From assembly GCA_900555195.1 (NCBI GenBank), contig USKC01000126.1:1-8295 (forward strand): 8,295 nt of DNA. Direction: 5' to 3'. The notes under the pieces were generated by a model. The model was not told the origin of the DNA. It did no database searches and saw only the letters and a list, made by a program, of their open reading frames with translations. The translations under genes were made by a program, and so were the position numbers. Position 1 is the first letter of the stretch, and every line of letters starts with the position of its first letter. Of the stretch, positions 1-5,484 are shown one piece after another. Source of the stretch: an uncultured Lachnospiraceae bacterium (lineage in GTDB: Bacteria > Bacillota > Clostridia > Lachnospirales > Lachnospiraceae).

Positions 1-98
1 TGGACACCTGTACCGGCCTGCCCCTCCAGGTGTCCAAGGCCGTGGGGGAGGGCCAGGTGGCGGGCCATCGGGCATCGGAATACGTAGACACACTCTAA
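1..98 (+). CDS. Thioredoxin reductase-like flavoprotein, C-terminal end (partial)
   Basis: The reading frame starting at base 3 is open from the window edge and ends in TAA at 96-98, giving 31 C-terminal residues. They contain CTGLPLQVSKAVGEGQVAG, which fits the C-terminal FAD-contacting segment of thioredoxin reductases and related NAD(P)H flavoprotein oxidoreductases, where a G-x-P-x-Q stretch precedes A-x-GEG and a final helix. In the family this segment contacts the flavin while the enzyme passes electrons from NADPH to thioredoxin. The gene lies 39 bases upstream of trxA on the same strand, which supports the call because trxB-trxA pairs are common in Clostridia. The N-terminal nucleotide-binding and CxxC regions are outside the window, so another flavoprotein of the same superfamily cannot be excluded. 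Confidence 0.72.
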   Translation, partial: DTCTGLPLQVSKAVGEGQVAGHRASEYVDTL

Positions 99-137
99 TT
101 CATCATAAGGCGATACAGAGAAAGGACGGAACAAATT

Positions 138-455
138 ATGGCACTCATTCATTTGACCAACGAGGCGTTCGACAAGGCCACCGCCAGCGGGCTGGCGATG
201 GTGGACTTCTGGGCCACCTGGTGCGGCCCCTGCAAGATGATGGCTCCGGTGGTGGAGCAGCTGGCTGAAGAACTGGCCGATAAGGCCAAGGTCGGAAAGC
301 TCAACATCGACGAGAGCATGGACATCGCCGGAAAATATAAGGTGATGAACATTCCCACCTTCCTGGTGTTCAAGAACGGACAGGAAAAGGCCCGGATCGT
401 GGGAGCGGTTTCCAAGAATGAACTGCAGAAGAAGATAGAACAGGAGCTGGCGTAA
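138..455 (+). CDS. trxA: Thioredoxin
   Basis: This is a 105-residue classical thioredoxin, the usual length of the family. The redox-active motif WCGPC sits at residues 28-32, inside the expected FWATWCGPCKMMAP context. The cis-proline loop NIPTF follows at about residues 71-75 and the G-A-V turn near residue 89. It is a cytoplasmic protein that reduces disulfides in client enzymes and is itself recharged by thioredoxin reductase, whose gene probably ends just upstream. The ATG start is preceded by an AAAGGA sequence at 121-126, a slightly long spacing of about 11 bases. The gene is followed directly by an intrinsic terminator that overlaps its stop codon, so it is the last gene of its operon. 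Family and function are secure. Confidence 0.97.
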   Translation: MALIHLTNEAFDKATASGLAMVDFWATWCGPCKMMAPVVEQLAEELADKAKVGKLNIDESMDIAGKYKVMNIPTFLVFKNGQEKARIVGAVSKNELQKKIEQELA

Positions 456-470
456 TGCCAGCTCTTTTTT
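444..470 (+). terminator. Intrinsic terminator of trxA
   Basis: A perfect 8-bp inverted repeat, GAGCTGGC (444-451) and GCCAGCTC (457-464), is separated by the loop GTAAT and followed at once by six T (465-470). The trxA stop codon TAA (453-455) lies in the loop, so the 5' arm encodes the last residues of thioredoxin. This is a textbook Rho-independent terminator for + strand transcription. Confidence 0.93.
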
Positions 471-544
471 ATGTCTGAAATCAACAGCAATCTATAAAGA
501 AATCGTTCGTTATGATTTGATCCCTCTAAAACAGAGAGTAAGGA

Positions 545-572
545 TTGACAAAACAAAAAAGAGTGATATAGT
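545..572 (+). promoter_or_regulatory. Vegetative (SigA-type) promoter for the GPP34-merR unit
   Basis: A perfect -35 hexamer TTGACA (545-550) is followed after 16 bases by TATAGT (567-572), a 5/6 match to the -10 consensus. It lies in the AT-rich gap between the trxA terminator and the GPP34 gene. The predicted transcript would start near 579 and carry a leader of about 80 bases. No other convincing promoter is seen in this gap. Confidence 0.75.
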
Positions 573-578
573 TAAATT

Positions 579-613
579 ATAAGTAGTAAGTAATAAGTAA
601 TAAGAAGTAAGTG
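579..613 (+). repeat. Short imperfect TAAGTA/TAATAAG tandem repeat in the leader
   Basis: Imperfect tandem copies of AAGTARTAAGTAATAAG-like units fill the predicted 5' leader of the GPP34 gene, between the -10 box and the ribosome binding site. The stretch is almost free of C and full of stop codons, so it is non-coding. It may be a slippage-prone tract that changes leader length. No known element was recognised. Confidence 0.5.
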
Positions 614-660
614 AAAGAGGATGAACAATATAAGTGATAGAGAATTAGGAAGGAGAGAAT

Positions 661-1320
661 ATGAGAGATTTAACTGTGGTACAGGAATATTTGATCTGTG
701 CAGTAAATGGAAAAGGGGAGCTGGGAACGCTTAACACGGAAAAGGTGGTCTGCCTGGTAGCAGGAGGTTTGCTTGAACTGCAGATGGAGGGATGTGTTCG
801 CTTGGAAGGAAAGCGGGTGGAAGTGATAGGGGCGCTTCCTGATAAGGAGGCGCATCTTGCCCCCCTGTATGATTACATCAACCAGGCAAAGCCAATGAAG
901 CTGGAAAATATAATTACGGATTATACCTATTCTTTCATAGATAAGAGAATGCGGGAACTGGTGGAGTCGATAGGCGCTTCTCTGGCGGCAGAAGGACTTG
1001 CAGAAGTGGGTAAGGCCGGAATGTTTGGCTCAGCAAAGAGTTATCATCCCAAAAAAGAAGCGCTTGAGGGTGTAATCAATGAAGTTCGTGCAGAACTTTT
1101 GGAAGATGTGGAACTTACAGATGATGTGGCATTGCTCACCATTCTTTTGGAAAGGGGCAAATGCCTGAAGGAGTATTTCTCCAAATACGAACAGAAAGCG
1201 TTGAAGGAAAAGGTGAAGGCGCTCTGCGCATCTCCTTCCGGCAGAATAATCAAGGAAATGATTGAGTATGTGGACAGTATGATTAATATGATGACTGTGA
1301 TTATGATGGCTCTCAGTTAA
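661..1320 (+). CDS. GPP34 (GOLPH3/VPS74-like) family protein
   Basis: This 219-residue protein fits the GPP34 family. The N-terminus, with LTVVQEYLICAVNGKG followed by CLVAGGLLELQMEGCV, matches the family opening in which a short helix and a 'D/N-x-K-G-x-L' turn precede an alpha-helical segment rich in A-G-L-L-E-L. Eukaryotic GOLPH3/Vps74 binds phosphatidylinositol-4-phosphate and Golgi glycosyltransferases; the role of bacterial members is not established, and lipid or membrane binding here is inference. A strong ribosome binding site (AGGAAGGAG, about 647-655) precedes the ATG. The C-terminus is hydrophobic and Met-rich (MINMMTVIMMALS), which could contact a membrane. The gene is first in a two-gene unit with a small MerR-like regulator 14 bases downstream. 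The family call is by pattern, without a profile search. Confidence 0.75.
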   Translation: MRDLTVVQEYLICAVNGKGELGTLNTEKVVCLVAGGLLELQMEGCVRLEGKRVEVIGALPDKEAHLAPLYDYINQAKPMKLENIITDYTYSFIDKRMRELVESIGASLAAEGLAEVGKAGMFGSAKSYHPKKEALEGVINEVRAELLEDVELTDDVALLTILLERGKCLKEYFSKYEQKALKEKVKALCASPSGRIIKEMIEYVDSMINMMTVIMMALS

Positions 1321-1334
1321 GAAACGGAGGCGGC

Positions 1335-1604
1335 ATGTCAAGGCAAAGAAGTACGGAAACGATCCGCCAGGCGGAGTATGTGACGATAGGAGAGCTGGTT
1401 CGCCTGACTGAGGTAAGATACAGCACATTAAAATTTTACACAGAAGAAGGCCTCCTGCCATTTGAGCAGGAGGAGGAGAATTTGACGCGAAGGTATAAAA
1501 GGAAGGAAAGCATAGAAAGAATCTCGCTTATAAAGAGATTAAGGGAGGAGGGCCTTTCCATCGCAGAACTGAAAAAAATGCTCGTTTCGGAAAAGGAAGG
1601 CTAG
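1335..1604 (+). CDS. Minimal MerR-family transcriptional regulator
   Basis: This 89-residue protein is essentially a lone MerR-type winged helix-turn-helix. Residues 15-35 (YVTIGELVRLTEVRYSTLKFY) give the first helix-turn-helix, then EEGLLPF and a basic wing (TRRYKRKESIERI), then the second helix pair ending in LREEGLSIAELKKML. Full MerR proteins add a dimerisation helix and an effector domain; both are missing, so the sensing mechanism is unknown. GGAGG precedes the ATG, and only 14 bases separate it from the GPP34 stop, so the two are almost certainly co-transcribed and functionally linked. It may regulate its own operon, but no operator was identified. Its stop codon overlaps that of the convergent CotH gene. 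Small DNA-binding MerR-like proteins also occur as recombination directionality factors (excisionases), but no integrase is nearby. Confidence 0.83.
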   Translation: MSRQRSTETIRQAEYVTIGELVRLTEVRYSTLKFYTEEGLLPFEQEEENLTRRYKRKESIERISLIKRLREEGLSIAELKKMLVSEKEG

Positions 1605-3061
1605 GTGGAAGGAATAAAATCCGAGGCAAGCACCTGCTTTAGGGCGGCTTCCTGCCGGGCTTTGGAATGTTCAAGGTCATCAAAATAGCCTAAGGCAGTA
1701 AGATCAATGCCGGATGCGTCCACACCGGTTTTGGGAGTTTCAGCCTGTTCTTTAAAAGTTGCCGGGATTCTGCCATCCAGCTGTCCGCGTATGCTTTCCG
1801 CCCTCAGGCGGCAGACATCAAGAAGCGTATCGACTGCCTGCAAATACTCCTTATAGCTGCAGAAAGCGGTGGGATCGCTTTGCACATAAGGTGCGGTTAA
1901 CGCCTGGATTTGGCGAATTTTCCGTTCATACAACCCGCTTTCAAAGTAATCCCGTATCAGCTGGTTCATATAAGAGCGGTACATAGCAAAGTATTCGTCG
2001 TTCTTCATCAGATTATGGTAAAGCGGCCGATTGAGCATCACTTCTGCGGGGGCGGGCGTATGGATTGGGTAATTGATTAATATATTGGGATCACGGATCG
2101 GATCCGTCATGCCCAATGCATAGGTACCGAAAGCCAGATTGTAATCCCATGGAAGAATGGAAAGGCGTCCGTTCTCTTCATAGAGATAATAATTGTGGCC
2201 TGTGCGCCCAAGATAGCTGTCCTGGTTCATCAGGAATACCTGAGCGGCAAAGTAACGGAGCGTTTGATCCACATCAACTGCTGTATCCAGATTTTCTCCG
2301 GTGGACAGAATATATAAAGCTTCAATCAGCCTCTTCTGATCCGCATATGTAATATCAAATTTGGCATTTCTGAAAAGATTGGCATAGCTTTCGGGCTCAT
2401 CATCCGAGTATTGCAGGGCAATATCTGAATTGTCAGCGTTCAGGGAAAGATATTCCGGTTTATAAAGCTGGCCGGCATTGCTGCCGTAAACCCTTCTGAC
2501 AAAGGATTCTTCCGGTTCTTCCACGGCCAGAAAGAGTCCCCAGGGTTGCCCATTCACAGTGACCCAGACATAACTGCACAGAGGTGCGGGAACGCCCATG
2601 AATTCCATCATATCGTAGGCAAGCCAGGTTTTCATATAGGTGTTGTCCTGAAAAGAGGCATCTAAAGAAAATTTATCCAGCCCATAGTAATTGCCGCCGT
2701 CCAGATAATGATCGAATTCCAGTTTCAGGCTATATCTGTAAAGCCCATAATCGCTGGTCAGGCGCAGGGAGTTATTTCCTTTGGTGCGCAGGCCCACCTG
2801 CTGGAAGGCTTCGCCGTTTATGACCGCTGTACAGGGCACATAACGTTCCGCTTCCGCATCCTGAATAAACGCTTCCCAATCTTCCACCTGAAGGTCAATG
2901 GTATGGACACGGCTGTCGTCAAACAGCCGTACCGCATATTCTTCGGCCGTCTTTGTATTTGAAAGCCTGGTTCCGGAAAGGAAGATCAAAAGCAGTGTCA
3001 GGAGCGCGGCCAGCCCCATGGCAGCGATACAGATTCTGTCAATGTGTCTGCTTTTTATCAT
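1601..3061 (-). CDS. CotH-family protein kinase, membrane-anchored
   Basis: This 486-residue protein belongs to the CotH kinase family, which in Bacillus phosphorylates spore-coat proteins with an atypical kinase fold. A basic N-terminus and one hydrophobic segment (about residues 11-30) predict a signal anchor with the rest outside the cytoplasm. Family landmarks follow in order: GLRTKGNNSLR (90-100), the KLEF strand (113-116), DKFSLDASFQDNTYMK (129-144), a V-x-V-N-G-x-P-W-G-L-F strand (167-177), LYKPEY (199-204), the NQDSY segment (279-283) and LPWDYNLAFG (303-312), the last probably the metal-binding DFG-like part. The end, with a Cys-x-x-Arg helix and GRIPAT, also fits. The gene starts 4 bases after the DUF4956 stop with only a weak GGGA ribosome site, so it is probably translationally coupled. 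It is last in the operon; no terminator is visible at its end. Confidence 0.9.
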   Translation of the reverse strand: MIKSRHIDRICIAAMGLAALLTLLLIFLSGTRLSNTKTAEEYAVRLFDDSRVHTIDLQVEDWEAFIQDAEAERYVPCTAVINGEAFQQVGLRTKGNNSLRLTSDYGLYRYSLKLEFDHYLDGGNYYGLDKFSLDASFQDNTYMKTWLAYDMMEFMGVPAPLCSYVWVTVNGQPWGLFLAVEEPEESFVRRVYGSNAGQLYKPEYLSLNADNSDIALQYSDDEPESYANLFRNAKFDITYADQKRLIEALYILSTGENLDTAVDVDQTLRYFAAQVFLMNQDSYLGRTGHNYYLYEENGRLSILPWDYNLAFGTYALGMTDPIRDPNILINYPIHTPAPAEVMLNRPLYHNLMKNDEYFAMYRSYMNQLIRDYFESGLYERKIRQIQALTAPYVQSDPTAFCSYKEYLQAVDTLLDVCRLRAESIRGQLDGRIPATFKEQAETPKTGVDASGIDLTALGYFDDLEHSKARQEAALKQVLASDFIPST

Positions 3062-3065
3062 AGAA

Positions 3066-3743
3066 TTATCCCATGTAATCTCCGTTATAGGAGACGAGAA
3101 TAACGTCGCTGACGCCTGTCAGGTTGCTCAGGGCATCGACAAAGGATGCGTCCCCATTTTTCAGCCGCACTTCATAATTCAGTTCCATCTGCTGTGGACG
3201 TACGCTTTTGCTCTTCAGCCGCATGCGTTTGACGTGCGCTGCTGTAAGTGCGCTGATATCGGCTTCCAGTTGGGAAGAAGCGCAGTGCACGACGAGAATG
3301 TAGGGGGAATCCCCTTCTTTTCTGCTGGAAAAAACCAGAAGTACCAATCCAATGAACAGGCTTCCGAATACGGCCAGAGGGATCAGGCCGGCGGCCAGCA
3401 CGATGCCGATGGCAATGGCCCAGAACAGGAAGGCGATATCCATAGGTTCCTTGACCGCGGTTCGGAACCGGACAATAGAAAGTGCGCCGACCATACCGAG
3501 AGAAAGCACCACATTGCTTGTTACGGCCATGATAAGAAGGGTGGTAATGAGCGTCATTACAAGCAGAGTTACGCCAAAGCTTGCGGAGTACATTACTCCG
3601 CTATAACTTTTTTTGTAGATGAAAAAAAGGAATAGGCCCAGCAGAAAAGCCATGATTAATGCAAGCAGCATGTCAAAAAGAGAGATGCTGTCCATTCGTT
3701 CCAGAAAGCTGGATTTAAAAATATCTTGGAAGGTAACCGGCAT
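3066..3743 (-). CDS. DUF4956 family integral membrane protein
   Basis: This 225-residue protein fits DUF4956. Hydrophobic segments lie at about residues 22-43, 53-75, 101-119 and 121-138. The loop after the second, GMVGALSIVRFRTAVKEPMDIAF, is the family's signature and resembles the G-A-x-S-I-x-R-x-R conserved loop of MgtC-like and related transporters. The C-terminal 85 residues form a soluble, probably cytoplasmic, alpha/beta domain. The molecular function is unknown, but genes of this family often sit beside VTC-domain and CotH-domain genes, exactly as here, so a membrane subunit that works with them is the best guess. AAGGAC about nine bases before the ATG serves as ribosome site. The 70-base gap to the VTC gene holds no terminator, so the genes look co-transcribed. 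Confidence 0.87.
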   Translation of the reverse strand: MPVTFQDIFKSSFLERMDSISLFDMLLALIMAFLLGLFLFFIYKKSYSGVMYSASFGVTLLVMTLITTLLIMAVTSNVVLSLGMVGALSIVRFRTAVKEPMDIAFLFWAIAIGIVLAAGLIPLAVFGSLFIGLVLLVFSSRKEGDSPYILVVHCASSQLEADISALTAAHVKRMRLKSKSVRPQQMELNYEVRLKNGDASFVDALSNLTGVSDVILVSYNGDYMG

Positions 3744-3813
3744 AAATGCAAAGTCCTTTCTCTAAAGCGGTTGTATACAGCCGATGCAGCAGAGGGAGCG
3801 ACACGGTGCGCTC

Positions 3814-4521
3814 TTAATCAAACCTGCGGCAGACGGCGTATTTGGAAAAGGCGGAAGCCTGACGCCCGGGCGTCTGTATCGCCATGCGGATCAAATCCGG
3901 CAGAAAGGCATCGTATTTCACCTCAAGGATCGTGAAGGAATCAAACGCATTCATATAGATCAAATTCGGATCCAGAAAATCCTGGCAGCAGGAGCTGGTG
4001 CGTACCCTTCGGTCCAGCGTAATGCGTACATTTCCGGGAGGATAGAGGAAGGCCTCCCGATCATAACAGACGATCGAGCGGGGACGCAGGCATGCTCCCT
4101 GCAGCTTGCTGTAGAATTCCAGCAAAAGGGGATTTTCTGACTGAAGGAGGAAGGAATACTGACCGTTTAAAAGCTGTTCTGTCTGCTCCCGGGTGAGAGG
4201 AGCACTGCGTTTTCCGCAGAGCCCGTTCACCTTATATTTCTTTTCCAGCCGGATGAAGGAGATATCCGTTCCATAATATCTGAGACGGAATTTCTCTCTC
4301 CGGGTGACTCCATCTAGTTTCTCGCGCAGGGCGGTATCATAAGGGGTATCAAAATACAGGCTGGTTATTCGATAACAGCCGTCCGGACCAGCATGGGAAT
4401 CATGGGGGAACAGCCTGCACAGCCGCCCGGTCAATACCAGATCTTCGTGAGGACTGATCTGATGTTTCTGTTCGTGACGCAGCTGTGCAGGAGCGGTGGA
4501 ATTAATCGTCGTCGCCGTCAT
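3814..4521 (-). CDS. VTC-domain protein, polyphosphate polymerase-like
   Basis: With the start used here the protein has 235 residues and is a single VTC domain, the tunnel-shaped fold in which yeast Vtc4 makes polyphosphate from ATP. The basic tunnel residues expected of the family are present: RHEQKH (15-20), KFRLRYYG (78-84), RLEKKYK (91-97), CYDREAF (152-158), RITLDRRVR (166-174) and LEVKYD (199-204), which would supply the metal-binding Glu. An active polymerase is therefore plausible but unproven; some bacterial members may use another phosphate donor or acceptor. The start is uncertain. The ATG at 4521-4519 overlaps the end of the Asp-rich lipoprotein gene by 20 bases and has no good ribosome site. 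Alternatives are ATT at 4506, overlapping the upstream TAA, or CTG at 4482 just before RHE. The frame stays open much further upstream only because it crosses the repeat tract. Confidence 0.85.
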   Translation of the reverse strand: MTATTINSTAPAQLRHEQKHQISPHEDLVLTGRLCRLFPHDSHAGPDGCYRITSLYFDTPYDTALREKLDGVTRREKFRLRYYGTDISFIRLEKKYKVNGLCGKRSAPLTREQTEQLLNGQYSFLLQSENPLLLEFYSKLQGACLRPRSIVCYDREAFLYPPGNVRITLDRRVRTSSCCQDFLDPNLIYMNAFDSFTILEVKYDAFLPDLIRMAIQTPGRQASAFSKYAVCRRFD

Positions 4522-5269
4522 CATCATCGTCGTCATCATCGCCGTCGTCATCGTCATCATCGTCATCACCGTCGTCCCCATCATCATTATAATCGGTGAT
4601 GCCGTCAGCATTGGGGCCGTAGTCGGTATCGTCATAATCGGTGATGCCGTCAGCGTTAGGGCCGTAGTCGGTATCGTCATAATCGGTGACACCATCGGCA
4701 TTGGGGCCGTAGTCGGTATCGCCGGGATCATTTACAGACTGTGAGCCGTAGTCAGTTTCACCATGAAGCTGAATGCTGCTGTTAAGCTGCATGGTATTCA
4801 CATAATTCTGTACATCTGATACGATATCGCCCAGAAAATTTTCGTCCGGCATAACAGAGCCTTTTTCCACTTCTATGATGATTTGGCGCGCTTCTCCTTC
4901 GGTTTCTTCAACAAAATATCCTGCTTCGTTGATCTCCGATACCAGAGAAGGAACCGCATCGCGGCAGTGTTGGCCGATGTAGTTTTCGGCGCGGGTGATA
5001 ATGGATTTGCCATCCGCATTCAGGCCTTCAACGGAAGTGACAACTCCGTTTTTATCATATTGAACTGCAATTTCAGGATTCACCTTCAGATAGAGGGTTC
5101 CGCTGTCGGCGGCCAGCGGGAATTCCGTGCTGCTTTCAACCGACGGATGAGTAAAAGATGTTTCTGAGGCGGCCGTCTGCTGCTCTTTGGAACATCCGGT
5201 TAATAAACCGAAAGAGAGAGATAAGGCCAGGGAAGCGGTTACGATGAAGCGCAGTTTGTTTTTTCTCAT
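4502..5269 (-). CDS. Asp-rich lipoprotein with RsgI-like middle domain
   Basis: The ATG at 5269 is chosen because AAAGGAG lies eight bases before it and the product then begins with a signal peptide (MRKNK, a hydrophobic stretch, then the lipobox LLTGC with Cys26). In-frame upstream starts lack these. The mature protein should be anchored outside the membrane. Residues 57-157 (GTLYLKVNPEIAVQYDKNG, then GLNADGKSII and a strand IIIEV) resemble the extracytoplasmic middle domain of RsgI anti-sigma factors, including the Asn64-Pro65 pair, but there is no cytoplasmic anti-sigma domain or TM helix. Three 15-residue repeats (184-228) and a tail of 23 Asp and 4 Gly (229-255) follow. A SigI-like promoter lies 78 bases upstream, and the gene heads the VTC-DUF4956-CotH operon. 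Cation binding at the surface is likely; a role as decoy or co-sensor for RsgI is inference. Confidence 0.83.
   Translation of the reverse strand: MRKNKLRFIVTASLALSLSFGLLTGCSKEQQTAASETSFTHPSVESSTEFPLAADSGTLYLKVNPEIAVQYDKNGVVTSVEGLNADGKSIITRAENYIGQHCRDAVPSLVSEINEAGYFVEETEGEARQIIIEVEKGSVMPDENFLGDIVSDVQNYVNTMQLNSSIQLHGETDYGSQSVNDPGDTDYGPNADGVTDYDDTDYGPNADGITDYDDTDYGPNADGITDYNDDGDDGDDDDDDDDGDDDDDDDDGDDD
4505..4590 (-). repeat. Poly-aspartate (GAY) low-complexity tract
   Basis: On the - strand this stretch is almost wholly GAT/GAC codons with four regularly placed glycines, ending right at the TAA of the lipoprotein gene. It encodes two runs of eight Asp separated by single Gly. GAT and GAC alternate irregularly, so the tract is not a simple trinucleotide repeat, which suggests selection for Asp rather than recent slippage alone. 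Confidence 0.85.
4591..4725 (-). repeat. Three tandem 45-bp repeats encoding DTDYGPNADGITDYD units
   Basis: Three head-to-tail 45-bp units (4591-4635, 4636-4680, 4681-4725) each encode DTDYGPNADG[V/I]TDY[D/N]. The unit nearest the lipoprotein core (4681-4725) is the most diverged at the DNA level. A degenerate partial unit (TDYGS) is visible further out near 4741-4760. The spacing of acidic residues around an N-A-D-G-I-T-D core resembles thrombospondin type 3 calcium-binding repeats. Confidence 0.92.
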
Positions 5270-5346
5270 AGTCAACTCTCCTTTTACCATTGTAAATTGT
5301 GATATCATTTTATGAAGTCAGAAATTTCTTGCTTCTGTCTATAGAT

Positions 5347-5374
5347 TACGGGAGGCATTTTCTGAAATCGGGGT
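5347..5374 (-). promoter_or_regulatory. SigI-type promoter of the lipoprotein-VTC-DUF4956-CotH operon
   Basis: On the - strand, ACCCC (5374-5370) is followed after 19 bases by CGTA (5350-5347). SigI promoters are described as having a C-rich -35 and a CGWA -10, with A-tracts upstream; here a long A/T-tract lies just upstream of the ACCCC. The same two boxes with the same spacing occur upstream of sigI. The lipoprotein ATG is 78 bases downstream of the CGTA box. Confidence 0.68.
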
Positions 5375-5484
5375 CTGGATAAAAATTTTTTTGCTTTTTT
5401 TTTAAAATGGATGAATGGGATATGCCAAAGGCTGTGACCGCATCCCCTTTTGACTGGGATAAGACACTTTCAACGGGTATTTTA

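Noticed and set aside
1030..1461. - strand frame opposite the GPP34 and merR genes
   Set aside because: It spans two recognisable + strand genes and shows no family features.
2898..3635. Long + strand frame opposite CotH and DUF4956
   Set aside because: The opposite strand has two well-recognised families with conserved motifs; this frame has no known domain and no ribosome site.
4591..4725. CRISPR-like array
   Set aside because: The 45-bp units are contiguous with no spacers and are in-frame protein repeats.
4522..4731. N-terminal extension of the VTC protein made of Met/Thr/Ile/Pro repeats
   Set aside because: It is the lipoprotein repeat read in another frame; VTC homologues begin close to the RHE-x-KH motif.
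4393..4744. + strand frames encoding His/Arg-rich or Ile/Val-rich proteins
   Set aside because: They are mirror readings of the Asp codons and 45-bp repeats in the lipoprotein gene and lack ribosome sites; the low-complexity composition comes from the repeat.
5388..5484. Intrinsic terminator after rsgI
   Set aside because: A weak GGGAT/ATCCC pairing exists but has bulges and is followed by A-tracts, not T, on the coding strand.
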